This document shows positions 36,300-44,374 of a stretch of DNA of 50,385 nt, piece by piece. Made by a program: the position numbers and the translations under genes. The stretch is from JAAYCB01 sp012744395 (GTDB lineage Bacteria; Planctomycetota; Planctomycetia; Pirellulales; Thermoguttaceae): NCBI GenBank assembly GCA_028703175.1, contig JAQVNJ010000032.1, forward strand, positions 1-50,385, written 5' to 3'. Position 1 is the first letter of the stretch. Each line of letters opens with the position of its first letter. The notes under the pieces are model-generated. The model was not told where the DNA came from and searched no databases. It saw only the letters and a program-made list of their open reading frames with translations.

Positions 36300-38446
36300 C
36301 CTTCCTCAACGCCTCGCTCCTCTTCGGATCCGCGCTGGTCGCCCTGCCGATCGTGCTGCATTTGATCATGCGGCGGCGGCCGCGGCATCTGGAGTTTCCG
36401 GCGTTGCGGTTTGTCGCCCAGCGGCAGGAGACGAACCAGCGGCGTTTGCGGCTGCGTCACCTGCTGCTGCTGGCTCTGCGGGTGGGGGCGATTCTGCTGC
36501 TGGCCGCGGCGCTGGCCCGGCCGAGCGTGAAGTTCTCCGGGTCGCTCGGCAGCCAGAAAGCGCCGGTTGCCGCCGCGCTGGTGTTCGACACGTCGATGCG
36601 GATGGAGTATGTACACGAGAACCGGTCGCGGCTGGACGCGGCGAAGGATTTCGGCCTCTGGCTGATCGGGCAATTGCCGGCCGAGAGCGAGATTGCCGTG
36701 CTCGACGCGCGGCGGGGGCCCGCCAGCTTCCAGGCCCATCGCGGCGCCGCGCGGCACCGCATCGAGCAACTGGCCCCATCGGCCACCGCCGAGCCGATGA
36801 CGGCCGTTTTGGAGAAGGCGGTTCAACTGCTGGCGACGAGCAAGCTCGCCGGCCGGGAGCTGTATATTCTGACCGATCTGGCGCGGGTCGCCTGGCCCGT
36901 GGAGGCTGCCGCCGCGGTTCAGAACCTGCTGGCGAGCCATGCGGAGATCGGCCTGTACGTGATCGACGTTGGCGTGGAGGCCCCGACGAACACGAGCCTG
37001 GGCCAATTGCGGCTTTCAGCCCAGGTGCTCTCCGATCGCAGCCCGCTCTCGATCAGCACCGAGGTGCGCCGCGCCGGCGGGCCGGAGCGGAGCAAGGTGG
37101 CCCTGTACCTGCTCGAGGGCGGCCCGACCAGGCAGGGCGGATCCGGCCCGCGAAAGCGGATGGAGCAGATCGTTGCGCTGGACGGCGGCCAGTCGCGGTC
37201 GGTCGACTTCAAGATTGAGGGCCTCGGCGTGGGGGGCCACCAGGGCTATGTGGAGATCGCTGGCGACGACGCCTTGGCGTGCGACAACCGGCGCTGGTTT
37301 TCCGTCGAAGTGAACGAGGCCTGGCAGGTCCTCGTCGTGGCGGCCGCACCGGCGGAGCTTCACGGGCTGTTTCTGACATCCGCGTTGGCGCCGGCCGGTT
37401 TCCGGCGCGAGGGGCGTGCGCGGTTCGACTGCAAGCTGATCGAATACGACGGCCTGGCGCAGGAAAAGCTCGAAGACTACGCGGCGATCTGGCTGCTCGA
37501 CCCGCCGGGATTGGAGCCGGCGACTTGGACCCGCCTGGAGGACTACGTGCGGCAGGGACGCGGGCTTGCAGTCTGCCTCGGGCGGGGCGCTAAGCCGCTG
37601 GACGCGTTTCGCACGTCGGCCGCCCAGGCGGTCTTGCCGGCCGTGCCGGTTCGCCAGGCGCGAGCCCCCCGAGGCGACGTCCACCTTGCCCCGGAAACGT
37701 CGCAGCACCCGATTCTGGGTGAATTTCGCAAGTTCGAGCAGACGGTCCCCTGGCCGTTCCATCCCGTGTTCCGCTACTGGCAGCTGAAAGATCGGAACGA
37801 GCAGGTGAGCACGGTTGTCGCGTTGAGCGACGGGGAGCCGGCCCTGCTCGAGCGATCGGTTGGCGCGGGGCGGGTCCTCGTGATGACCACGCCGATCTCC
37901 GACCCGCTCGACGGCGAGCCCTGGAACCTGCTGCCCGCGGGCGAGGCGTGGCCGTTTGTAATCCTCGTCAACGGGATGGCTTCGTACCTGGTCGGGAGCC
38001 TCGACGAGCAGCTCAATTACTTCGCCGGGCAGACCGCCGTCTTGCGCCTCGGTCCCCACGACGAGCACCGCTCGTACGCGATGACGGCGCCGGGCGACTT
38101 CGAGGTCCGGCTGACGCCCGACCTGGCGGACCGGGCGCTGGTGATCACGGCGACCGAGGCGATCGGCAACTACCGGGTGCTGGCCGGCGGCGCCGCGGAT
38201 CGCTTCGACCGGCCGTTCAGTGTGAATCTGCCGCCGGAGCAGACCGAGCTTGTGCGGGCGGACCGCGAGCACCTGGCGAAGGTCTTCGGCGATGCGGCGT
38301 TTCAGGTCGCCCGCCAGCGCGGCGAGTTGGAAGGGAACGTCAACCGGGGCCGGGTGGGCCGGGAGTTGTTTCCGCTGCTGATCCTGCTGGTGGCGATGGT
38401 GCTGGCGGCGGAACATCTTTTGGCAAACCGTTTTTACCGCGAATAG
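36296..38446 (+). CDS. BatA-N-domain membrane protein with degenerate VWA/MIDAS motif
   Basis: 716 aa. The N-terminal 75 residues are the BatA N-terminal membrane domain (SLLFGSALVALPIVLHLIMRRRP, then a second helix 57-72). The VWA-like domain that follows reads DTSMR at 98-102 in place of DxSxS, so the second MIDAS serine is missing. The middle (350-520) resembles a GATase-like Rossmann fold (WQVLVVAAAPAELHGLFL). A final membrane helix lies near 692-710. It starts within the DUF58 stop (ATGA) and is followed 12 bases on by the VWA gene. Probably a periplasm-facing inner-membrane partner of the MoxR ATPase; metal binding is doubtful. Confidence 0.82.
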   Translation: MTFLNASLLFGSALVALPIVLHLIMRRRPRHLEFPALRFVAQRQETNQRRLRLRHLLLLALRVGAILLLAAALARPSVKFSGSLGSQKAPVAAALVFDTSMRMEYVHENRSRLDAAKDFGLWLIGQLPAESEIAVLDARRGPASFQAHRGAARHRIEQLAPSATAEPMTAVLEKAVQLLATSKLAGRELYILTDLARVAWPVEAAAAVQNLLASHAEIGLYVIDVGVEAPTNTSLGQLRLSAQVLSDRSPLSISTEVRRAGGPERSKVALYLLEGGPTRQGGSGPRKRMEQIVALDGGQSRSVDFKIEGLGVGGHQGYVEIAGDDALACDNRRWFSVEVNEAWQVLVVAAAPAELHGLFLTSALAPAGFRREGRARFDCKLIEYDGLAQEKLEDYAAIWLLDPPGLEPATWTRLEDYVRQGRGLAVCLGRGAKPLDAFRTSAAQAVLPAVPVRQARAPRGDVHLAPETSQHPILGEFRKFEQTVPWPFHPVFRYWQLKDRNEQVSTVVALSDGEPALLERSVGAGRVLVMTTPISDPLDGEPWNLLPAGEAWPFVILVNGMASYLVGSLDEQLNYFAGQTAVLRLGPHDEHRSYAMTAPGDFEVRLTPDLADRALVITATEAIGNYRVLAGGAADRFDRPFSVNLPPEQTELVRADREHLAKVFGDAAFQVARQRGELEGNVNRGRVGRELFPLLILLVAMVLAAEHLLANRFYRE

Positions 38447-38458
38447 TCCGGCAGGCCG

Positions 38459-40714
38459 ATGGTGCGACTCTACTTCTACCCAGTCGGAGGCAGCGTTTAC
38501 GTGCTGATCGCCGTTGCGCTTCTGCTCGTGGGTCTGCTGGCGGTCGGGCCGGGCGCGCGGCGGGCGAGTCGCCGCCGGCGGCGGATTCTGGCGGCGCTCC
38601 GCGGGGCGGCCTTCCTGGTCGTGCTGTTTGCCATGCTGCGGCCGACGATCGTCTACACGCAGACGAAGCCGCTGGCCGCTTCGATCCTGCTGTTGGCCGA
38701 CCTCTCGCGGAGCATGACGGTCCCCGACGAGGTGAGCGGCATGACGCGCTACGAAACGCTGCGGCGAGCGCTGGAGGACTCGAGCGGCGTGCTGAGGCGG
38801 TTGGGCGAGCGGTTCAACGTCAAGGCTTACGGCTTCGACCGCGACGCGCGCCGGCTGGAGGTGGCCGACGGGCGGGTGGCCCTGCCCGAAAAACCGGAGG
38901 GACAGGCGACCGCGATCGGCCGCTCGCTCGACACAGTCTTGCGGCAGGAGGCGGGCGAGCGGCTGCTGGGCGTCTTCCTGCTCAGCGACGGGGCGCAGCG
39001 GGCCCTCTCGCCCGACGACCTCTTGCCGCAGCAGGCCGCCGCGCAGCTGCGCAGCCGCGGCGATCGGCTCTGGACGCTGCGGCTCGGCAAATCCGTCGGG
39101 CTGGGCCAGGCGCGCGACCTGGCCGTCAAGGACCTGCTGGCCAACGATCGGGTCTTCGTCAACAACGAGCTGACGGTCCGCGGGCGGGTGCGGATGGACG
39201 GGTTCGTGGAGCGGCCGGCGTCGGTCCGCCTCCTCTTCGAATCGGCGCCCGAGCGGCTCGAACCGGTGGCCGTCCAGACCGTGACGGCGAAGACGGACGG
39301 CGAGGAGGTCCCCTTCGAGTTCCTCTACGCTCCGGCCACGCCCGGCGAACGCAAGTTGACCGTGGAGGTTGTCGAGCAGCCGGGAGAGCTGGTGACGACC
39401 AACAACCGTGTAAGCACGTTCGTCAACGTGCTCAAGGGCGGGTTGCGGGTCCTGTATTTGGAGGGTTTCCCGCCGCGCGTGGAGCAGAACTTTCTCCGCC
39501 GCGCGCTCGACGCCTCGCCCGATATCAACGTCGACACGTTCACGATCGACCGGCGGCGGCCGGAAACGCGGCCCGCGGACCTTGGCGAGCGGCTCCAGCC
39601 GGGCCGCTACGAGGCGTATATCCTCGGCGATCTGGACAGTTCGGCCTTCGAGGCGGGCGAGCTGCAAAACCTGGCCGACACGGTCTCGCGCGGGGCGGGG
39701 CTGATCATGCTCGGCGGCTGGCACAGTTTCGGGGCGGGCGGCTACGCCGACACGCCGCTGGCCGACGTCCTGCCGGTGAGGATGAATCGCCTCGAGCGCC
39801 AGGCGCTCGACTCGCCGCCGCGAACCGACCTGCACCTGGAAGGGCCGGTCCGGATGACCCCGACGGAGATCAACCTGGGACATTTCACGATGCTCCTGGG
39901 CGCCAGTCCCCAAGAGAACCGCAAGGTCTGGCAGGAACTGCCGCCGCTGGAAGGGGCGAACAAGTTTTTCGGCATGAAACCGCTGGCGTCCGTGCTCGCC
40001 GAGAGCGGGAAGAAGGAGCCGCTCCTGGTTGCCCACCTGTTTGGCGGCGGCCGCGTGATGGGTTTTGCGGGCGACTCGACGTGGCGCTGGCAGATGCAGG
40101 GGTTTGGCAACGCGCACAAGCGATTCTGGCGGCAGGTGGTGCTTTGGCTCGCGCGAAAAGACGAGTCGCTCGAGGGCAATGTCTGGGTGGAACTGCCGCA
40201 GCGGCAGTTCCAGCGCGGCAGCCGGGTGGAATTTGCCGTCGGGGTCCTGGCGGCCACGGGCGATCCGGTGATCGATGCCACCGGCGAGGCGTTCGTCACC
40301 CTGCCCGACGGAACGCGGGAAGAGGTCGAAGTCAGCCAGACGATGGGCCGCCTGGGCGGCTCGTTCCGCGAGACGGCCCAGGCGGGCGACTACCGCATCG
40401 AGGTTCGCGTGCGCTACGGCGACGGAGCGGGGACCGCTCGGGCGAGGTTCCTCGTGGCCGATCAGGACCTCGAGCTGGACAACGCAACGGCCGACGCGGG
40501 GGTGATGGACGGCCTGGCGGCGATGACCGGAGGCCAATCGCTGGCTCCGGAAGAACTCCCTTCGGCACTGGAGGGACTGGTCAAACAGGCCGAAACACTC
40601 GTGGAGACCACGGAAACCAAACTTACCCTGTGGGACACCTGGTTCCTGTTTTTCCTATTGATCGGGTTGTTGGGGGTCGAATGGTATTTACGGAAGCGAT
40701 GGGGGCTCGTGTGA
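38459..40714 (+). CDS. Large VWA membrane protein with GATase-like domain
   Basis: 751 aa. Two N-terminal membrane helices (12-30 and 46-62) precede a VWA domain with intact MIDAS DLSRS (Asp81, Ser83, Ser85). Residues 330-560 hold a GATase1-like Rossmann region (GGLRVLYLEGFPPRVEQNFL, later GAGLIMLGGWHSFGAGGY). A beta domain and a last helix (LFFLLIGLLGVEWYL) end the protein. This architecture is common in planctomycete MoxR clusters and complements the preceding BatA-like protein, whose MIDAS is degenerate. No downstream gene for 540 bases, so it probably ends the operon. Confidence 0.85.
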   Translation: MVRLYFYPVGGSVYVLIAVALLLVGLLAVGPGARRASRRRRRILAALRGAAFLVVLFAMLRPTIVYTQTKPLAASILLLADLSRSMTVPDEVSGMTRYETLRRALEDSSGVLRRLGERFNVKAYGFDRDARRLEVADGRVALPEKPEGQATAIGRSLDTVLRQEAGERLLGVFLLSDGAQRALSPDDLLPQQAAAQLRSRGDRLWTLRLGKSVGLGQARDLAVKDLLANDRVFVNNELTVRGRVRMDGFVERPASVRLLFESAPERLEPVAVQTVTAKTDGEEVPFEFLYAPATPGERKLTVEVVEQPGELVTTNNRVSTFVNVLKGGLRVLYLEGFPPRVEQNFLRRALDASPDINVDTFTIDRRRPETRPADLGERLQPGRYEAYILGDLDSSAFEAGELQNLADTVSRGAGLIMLGGWHSFGAGGYADTPLADVLPVRMNRLERQALDSPPRTDLHLEGPVRMTPTEINLGHFTMLLGASPQENRKVWQELPPLEGANKFFGMKPLASVLAESGKKEPLLVAHLFGGGRVMGFAGDSTWRWQMQGFGNAHKRFWRQVVLWLARKDESLEGNVWVELPQRQFQRGSRVEFAVGVLAATGDPVIDATGEAFVTLPDGTREEVEVSQTMGRLGGSFRETAQAGDYRIEVRVRYGDGAGTARARFLVADQDLELDNATADAGVMDGLAAMTGGQSLAPEELPSALEGLVKQAETLVETTETKLTLWDTWFLFFLLIGLLGVEWYLRKRWGLV

Positions 40715-41253
40715 AAATGTGGAGTTTATGGTAAAAAGAACTAAACAGGTTGGCCACCGGAGGCGAGGATTTGCGGCATCTGTGGAGTTGGGGTTATTCC
40801 GGCTGGCGAACTCGGTTTGGGCGAAATGGCAAGGAAAAGCAGGCGTTGAGGTTTGCGAGGTCTGGCTGCACGCCGGCGACTCCGCGTTTTGGCCGCGACA
40901 AAAATGGGTCAACGCGTGGGCTTGCCCCGCGATTGAGCCGCCACGGACGAAAGGGACGCGCGACGCAACCCGCCCGACCCCTGAAGCGAATCGCTGATGG
41001 CCTTCGTGGACGATGTGCCTGGCGCGGCCGCCAAGCTTGAGCTACTGTTGAGCATGGGCAAAAAACGCGGCAAACCCGAGAAATGCGGGCAAACAAAGAG
41101 CCTTGGCTGAGCGTCATAGAATAGGGATCAAAACTCAGGCGGCTGTGGGGCAGGTCGATGTTGTGCCCGCCGGACGTTGAAACGGCATGCATGCCACGAA
41201 TCGGTTGGCATGGCTCGTCCGAGGCGAGCGCAGCTTAGCAAGACGGTAACCAA
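40715..41253. other. Intergenic region before the GAF-HlyD operon
   Basis: 539 bases. Two short overlapping open frames near 40719-41040 have composition unlike the neighbours (lower GC at the start, no ribosome site) and are not called. TAGAAT at 41117-41122 resembles a -10, as in the promoter at 1082, but no -35 is in place. The promoter for the next operon should be here. Confidence 0.4.
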
Positions 41254-43335
41254 ATGAGCACTGAACAATCCCTCGATCCGAACCTGATCGAGCAGACCAA
41301 ACAGCAGATTCGCTCGCTGGTCAACGAGATCGCCCAGCTCTCCAAATCGGAGATCGCCCCGGAGCAGTACTACGGGGAATTTCTCCCCCGAGTGGTTTCC
41401 GCTTTGGCGGCCATCGGCGGCGCTGTCTGGACGATCGAGGAGCAGGGCCGGCTCGTGCTCCAGTATCAGATCAACTTGCAGCAGACCCGGTTGCGCGAGA
41501 GCGAAGAGGCCCAGATGCAGCACGGGCGCCTCCTGCATCGAGCGATCACCTCGGGCGAGACGCAGCTCGTCCCGCCGCATTCCGGCTCCGGCGACGACAA
41601 GGAGGCGGCCAACCCCACGGATTTCCTCCTCGTCCTCGGTCCCGTAAGGACCGAGCTGGAGACGATCGGGGTCGTGGAGATTTTCCAGCGCGCCGATTCC
41701 GGTCCGAACACCCAGAAGGGCTACCTCCGCTTCTTGAACCAGATGTGCGACCTGGCCGGCGACTATTTCAAGAGCCGCCAGTTGCGCCATTTCGGCGATC
41801 GGCAGGTCCTCTGGAGCCAACTGGAAGAGTTCACCCGGGTGATCCATGCCAGCCTCGACCCGCGGGAGACGGCCTACACGATTGCCAACGAGGGCCGCCG
41901 GTTGATCGAGTGCGACCGCGTCAGCGTGGCGATTCGGCGGGGCCGCAAGTGCACCGTCGAGGCGGTCAGCGGGCAGGACCTGTTCGACAAGCGATCGAAC
42001 ACGGTGCGGCTGCTCGGCCAGTTGGCCGCCGCGGTGGTCGCCAGCGAAGAGCCGGTCTGGTACACCGGCGACACGAGCAACTTGGCGCCGCAGGTCGAGG
42101 ACGCGATCCAGGAATACGTCGACGACGCGCACTCCAAGACGGTGGCCGTGTTGCCCTTGATCCGCCCCGCACCGCTGGAGGAAGAAGACGATCCGGACAA
42201 GCGCGAGGCGCCCGAGCCGCCGATCGGCGCGCTGATCGTCGAGCAGATCGAAGACGCCCGCGTGCCCCAGCGGATGGTCCAGCGGGTCGACGTCGTCGCC
42301 AAGCACAGCGCGACGGCCCTGGCCAACTCGCTGGAGCACAGCAACCTGTTCCTGATGCCCGTCTGGCGGACGATCGGCAAGAGCCGCTGGCTCGTCAAGG
42401 CGCGGACGCTGCCGAAGACGATCGCCGTCTCGATCGCCGTGGTGGCCGTGCTGCTGTTTCTCGTCCTCTGCCCCTGGCCGTTCAAGGCCCACTCCTCGGG
42501 CAATCTCCAGCCGGTCGAGCGGCGCGACGTGTTCGCCGCGATCGACGGCGACGTCGACCAGGTGTTCGTCGAGCACGGCGACCGGGTCGTCGCCCCGAAT
42601 CCGGCCGCCGGGGTCGAAGGCACGCTGCTGGCCAAACTGCGGAGCAGCGACTTGAACCTGAAGATCCAGCAGAACGCCGGCGAACTGCTCGTCACCCAGG
42701 AGCAGATCGCGGCCGCCAACAGCCAATTGATCCAGCACGCCCGCACGATGCAGAAGAGCGACCAGATCCAGTTGGTCGGGCGGCTGCGGGAATTGGAGGA
42801 GCGCCGCGCGACCCTGCTCAAGCAGCAGGAGCTGTATTCCGAGCAGCTCAAGGACCTGGAGGTCCGCAGCCCGATCGACGGCGAAGTGATCACCTGGAGC
42901 GTCCAGGAACTGCTCCTCCACCGGCCCGTGCAGCGCGGCCAGATGCTGATGCAGGTGGCCAACTCCGCCGGGGAGTGGCAGTTGGAGTTGCGGATGCCGG
43001 AGAAGCGGATGGGGCACATCGATCGCTACCGCCGTGCCCTCAGAGAGGCCGACCCGGCCAGCGACCTGAAGGTCGAATTCGTCCTGGCGACCGACCCGGA
43101 CAAGACCTACGAAGGCGCCGTCGTCGAGATCAACGACCGCGCCGAGGTCCGCAGCGAGGAGGGGAACACGGTGCTGATCAAAGTCCGTTTCGGGCCGGAT
43201 CAGAAGCTGCCCGAGAATCTCCGCCCCGGCGCGGAGGCGAGCGCCAAGATCATGTGCGGCTATCGGCCGGTGGGCTATGTCCTCTTGTGCGATGCCATCG
43301 CGTATGTCCAGAGAAACATCCTGTTCCGATTTTGA
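41254..43335 (+). CDS. GAF-GAF-membrane-HlyD hybrid protein
   Basis: 693 aa. Residues 25-175 and 189-362 each look like a GAF domain (first: VVSALAAIGGAVWTIEEQGRL; second: DPRETAYTIANEGRRLIECDRVSVAIRRGRK...GALIVEQIEDARVPQRM). A single membrane helix at 388-408 separates this cytoplasmic sensor half from a periplasmic HlyD-type adaptor: lipoyl-like strand GDVDQVFVEHGDRVVA, coiled coil 455-540, matching strand LEVRSPIDGEVITW, then a beta-barrel domain. HlyD-type adaptors link inner-membrane exporters to the periplasm or outer membrane. Joining them to GAF sensors is characteristic of planctomycetes. It heads a three-gene plus-strand unit. Confidence 0.85.
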   Translation: MSTEQSLDPNLIEQTKQQIRSLVNEIAQLSKSEIAPEQYYGEFLPRVVSALAAIGGAVWTIEEQGRLVLQYQINLQQTRLRESEEAQMQHGRLLHRAITSGETQLVPPHSGSGDDKEAANPTDFLLVLGPVRTELETIGVVEIFQRADSGPNTQKGYLRFLNQMCDLAGDYFKSRQLRHFGDRQVLWSQLEEFTRVIHASLDPRETAYTIANEGRRLIECDRVSVAIRRGRKCTVEAVSGQDLFDKRSNTVRLLGQLAAAVVASEEPVWYTGDTSNLAPQVEDAIQEYVDDAHSKTVAVLPLIRPAPLEEEDDPDKREAPEPPIGALIVEQIEDARVPQRMVQRVDVVAKHSATALANSLEHSNLFLMPVWRTIGKSRWLVKARTLPKTIAVSIAVVAVLLFLVLCPWPFKAHSSGNLQPVERRDVFAAIDGDVDQVFVEHGDRVVAPNPAAGVEGTLLAKLRSSDLNLKIQQNAGELLVTQEQIAAANSQLIQHARTMQKSDQIQLVGRLRELEERRATLLKQQELYSEQLKDLEVRSPIDGEVITWSVQELLLHRPVQRGQMLMQVANSAGEWQLELRMPEKRMGHIDRYRRALREADPASDLKVEFVLATDPDKTYEGAVVEINDRAEVRSEEGNTVLIKVRFGPDQKLPENLRPGAEASAKIMCGYRPVGYVLLCDAIAYVQRNILFRF

Positions 43336-43389
43336 GCGGGTGGAGCCGGGCCGGATTGCAGGAGGGCGAGCAGGAAAGGAATTGATTCG

Positions 43390-44298
43390 ATGCAACTAGC
43401 CTCGATTGTATTTGCCGCGGCGCTGGCCGCCTTCGGCACGCAGAACATGGAGACGGCGGCGGCCGACGATCCGGGACTGCTGCGGGACTGCGTCGTCACG
43501 TTCATCTACGACACGAACATCCCGGCCGATCTGCCGGCGCAGCAGGGCGGCGTGATCCGCAGCGTGAACGTCAAGGAGGGCGACCACGTGGCGGTCGACG
43601 CGATTCTCGCCCAGGTCGACGACTCGATCGAGCGGACCAACGAAGAGGCGTCGATCGCGCGGCTGGAGATGGCCAAGGAGGAGTGGGGCAACGACATCAA
43701 CGTGCGCTACGCCAAAATGGCCTCCGAGGTCTACAAGTTCCGCCTCAAGCAGGCCATGGAGGCCAGCGAGAAGGTGCCCGACGCCTACACCTACACGGAG
43801 TTGAAAGTCCTCGAGCTCCAGTACCGGCAATACATGCTCCAGACCGAGCAGGCCGAGCACGAGCAGAACCTCGCCGGGATGTCGGTCCGCGTCCGCGAGG
43901 CGGAGAAGAAGTTGGCCAGCTATGAGCTCGGGCGGCGCGTGATCCGATCGCCCGTCGAGGGCGTCGTCGTCGAGGTCTTTCCGCGCGTCGGGGCCTGGGT
44001 CCGCGCCGGCGATCCGATCGCGCGGGTCGTGCAGCTCGACCGGCTGCGGATCGAGGGCTATTTGCAGTATGGGCCGATCTCGCCGGCCGACGTCGACGGC
44101 AAGCCGGTCACCGTCCAGGTCCAGTTGGCCAAGGGCCAGGTCGGCACGTTCCAGGGGCGGATCGATTCGATCGACCCGATCATCGAAGGCGGCAATCGCT
44201 TCCGCGTCCGCGCCGAGGTGATCAACCAGAAGATCGGCGAGCACTGGGCGCTGATGGGGGGGATGATCGCGAACATGCAGATTCACTGGCAGCAATAG
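43390..44298 (+). CDS. HlyD-family periplasmic adaptor protein
   Basis: 302 aa. Signal peptide 1-25 (MQLASIVFAAALAAFGTQNME..AAA). The lipoyl half-motif GGVIRSVNVKEGDHVAVDAILAQ is at about 53-75, a long coiled coil at 80-185, the second half VIRSPVEGVVVEVFPRVGAWV after it, and a beta-barrel C-terminus. ATG follows an AGGAAAGGAATT ribosome site. It lies 54 bases after the GAF-HlyD gene and 76 bases before the M50 gene. Three proteins in a row with HlyD modules suggest one multi-subunit periplasmic assembly. Confidence 0.87.
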   Translation: MQLASIVFAAALAAFGTQNMETAAADDPGLLRDCVVTFIYDTNIPADLPAQQGGVIRSVNVKEGDHVAVDAILAQVDDSIERTNEEASIARLEMAKEEWGNDINVRYAKMASEVYKFRLKQAMEASEKVPDAYTYTELKVLELQYRQYMLQTEQAEHEQNLAGMSVRVREAEKKLASYELGRRVIRSPVEGVVVEVFPRVGAWVRAGDPIARVVQLDRLRIEGYLQYGPISPADVDGKPVTVQVQLAKGQVGTFQGRIDSIDPIIEGGNRFRVRAEVINQKIGEHWALMGGMIANMQIHWQQ

Positions 44299-44374
44299 TC
44301 GCGGCGCGGCTGCCGGCGAGCCGCTCGCCAAGGCCTTCCGCTGCGTGTCTCCCCGAGAGGATTGTTCAGCACCG

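Noticed and set aside
40719..41040. Two overlapping short plus-strand frames after the VWA gene
   Set aside because: No ribosome site, composition unlike neighbouring genes and no recognisable fold.
41103..41122. TTGGCT and TAGAAT as a promoter
   Set aside because: The two boxes are only 8 bases apart, too close for a sigma70 promoter.
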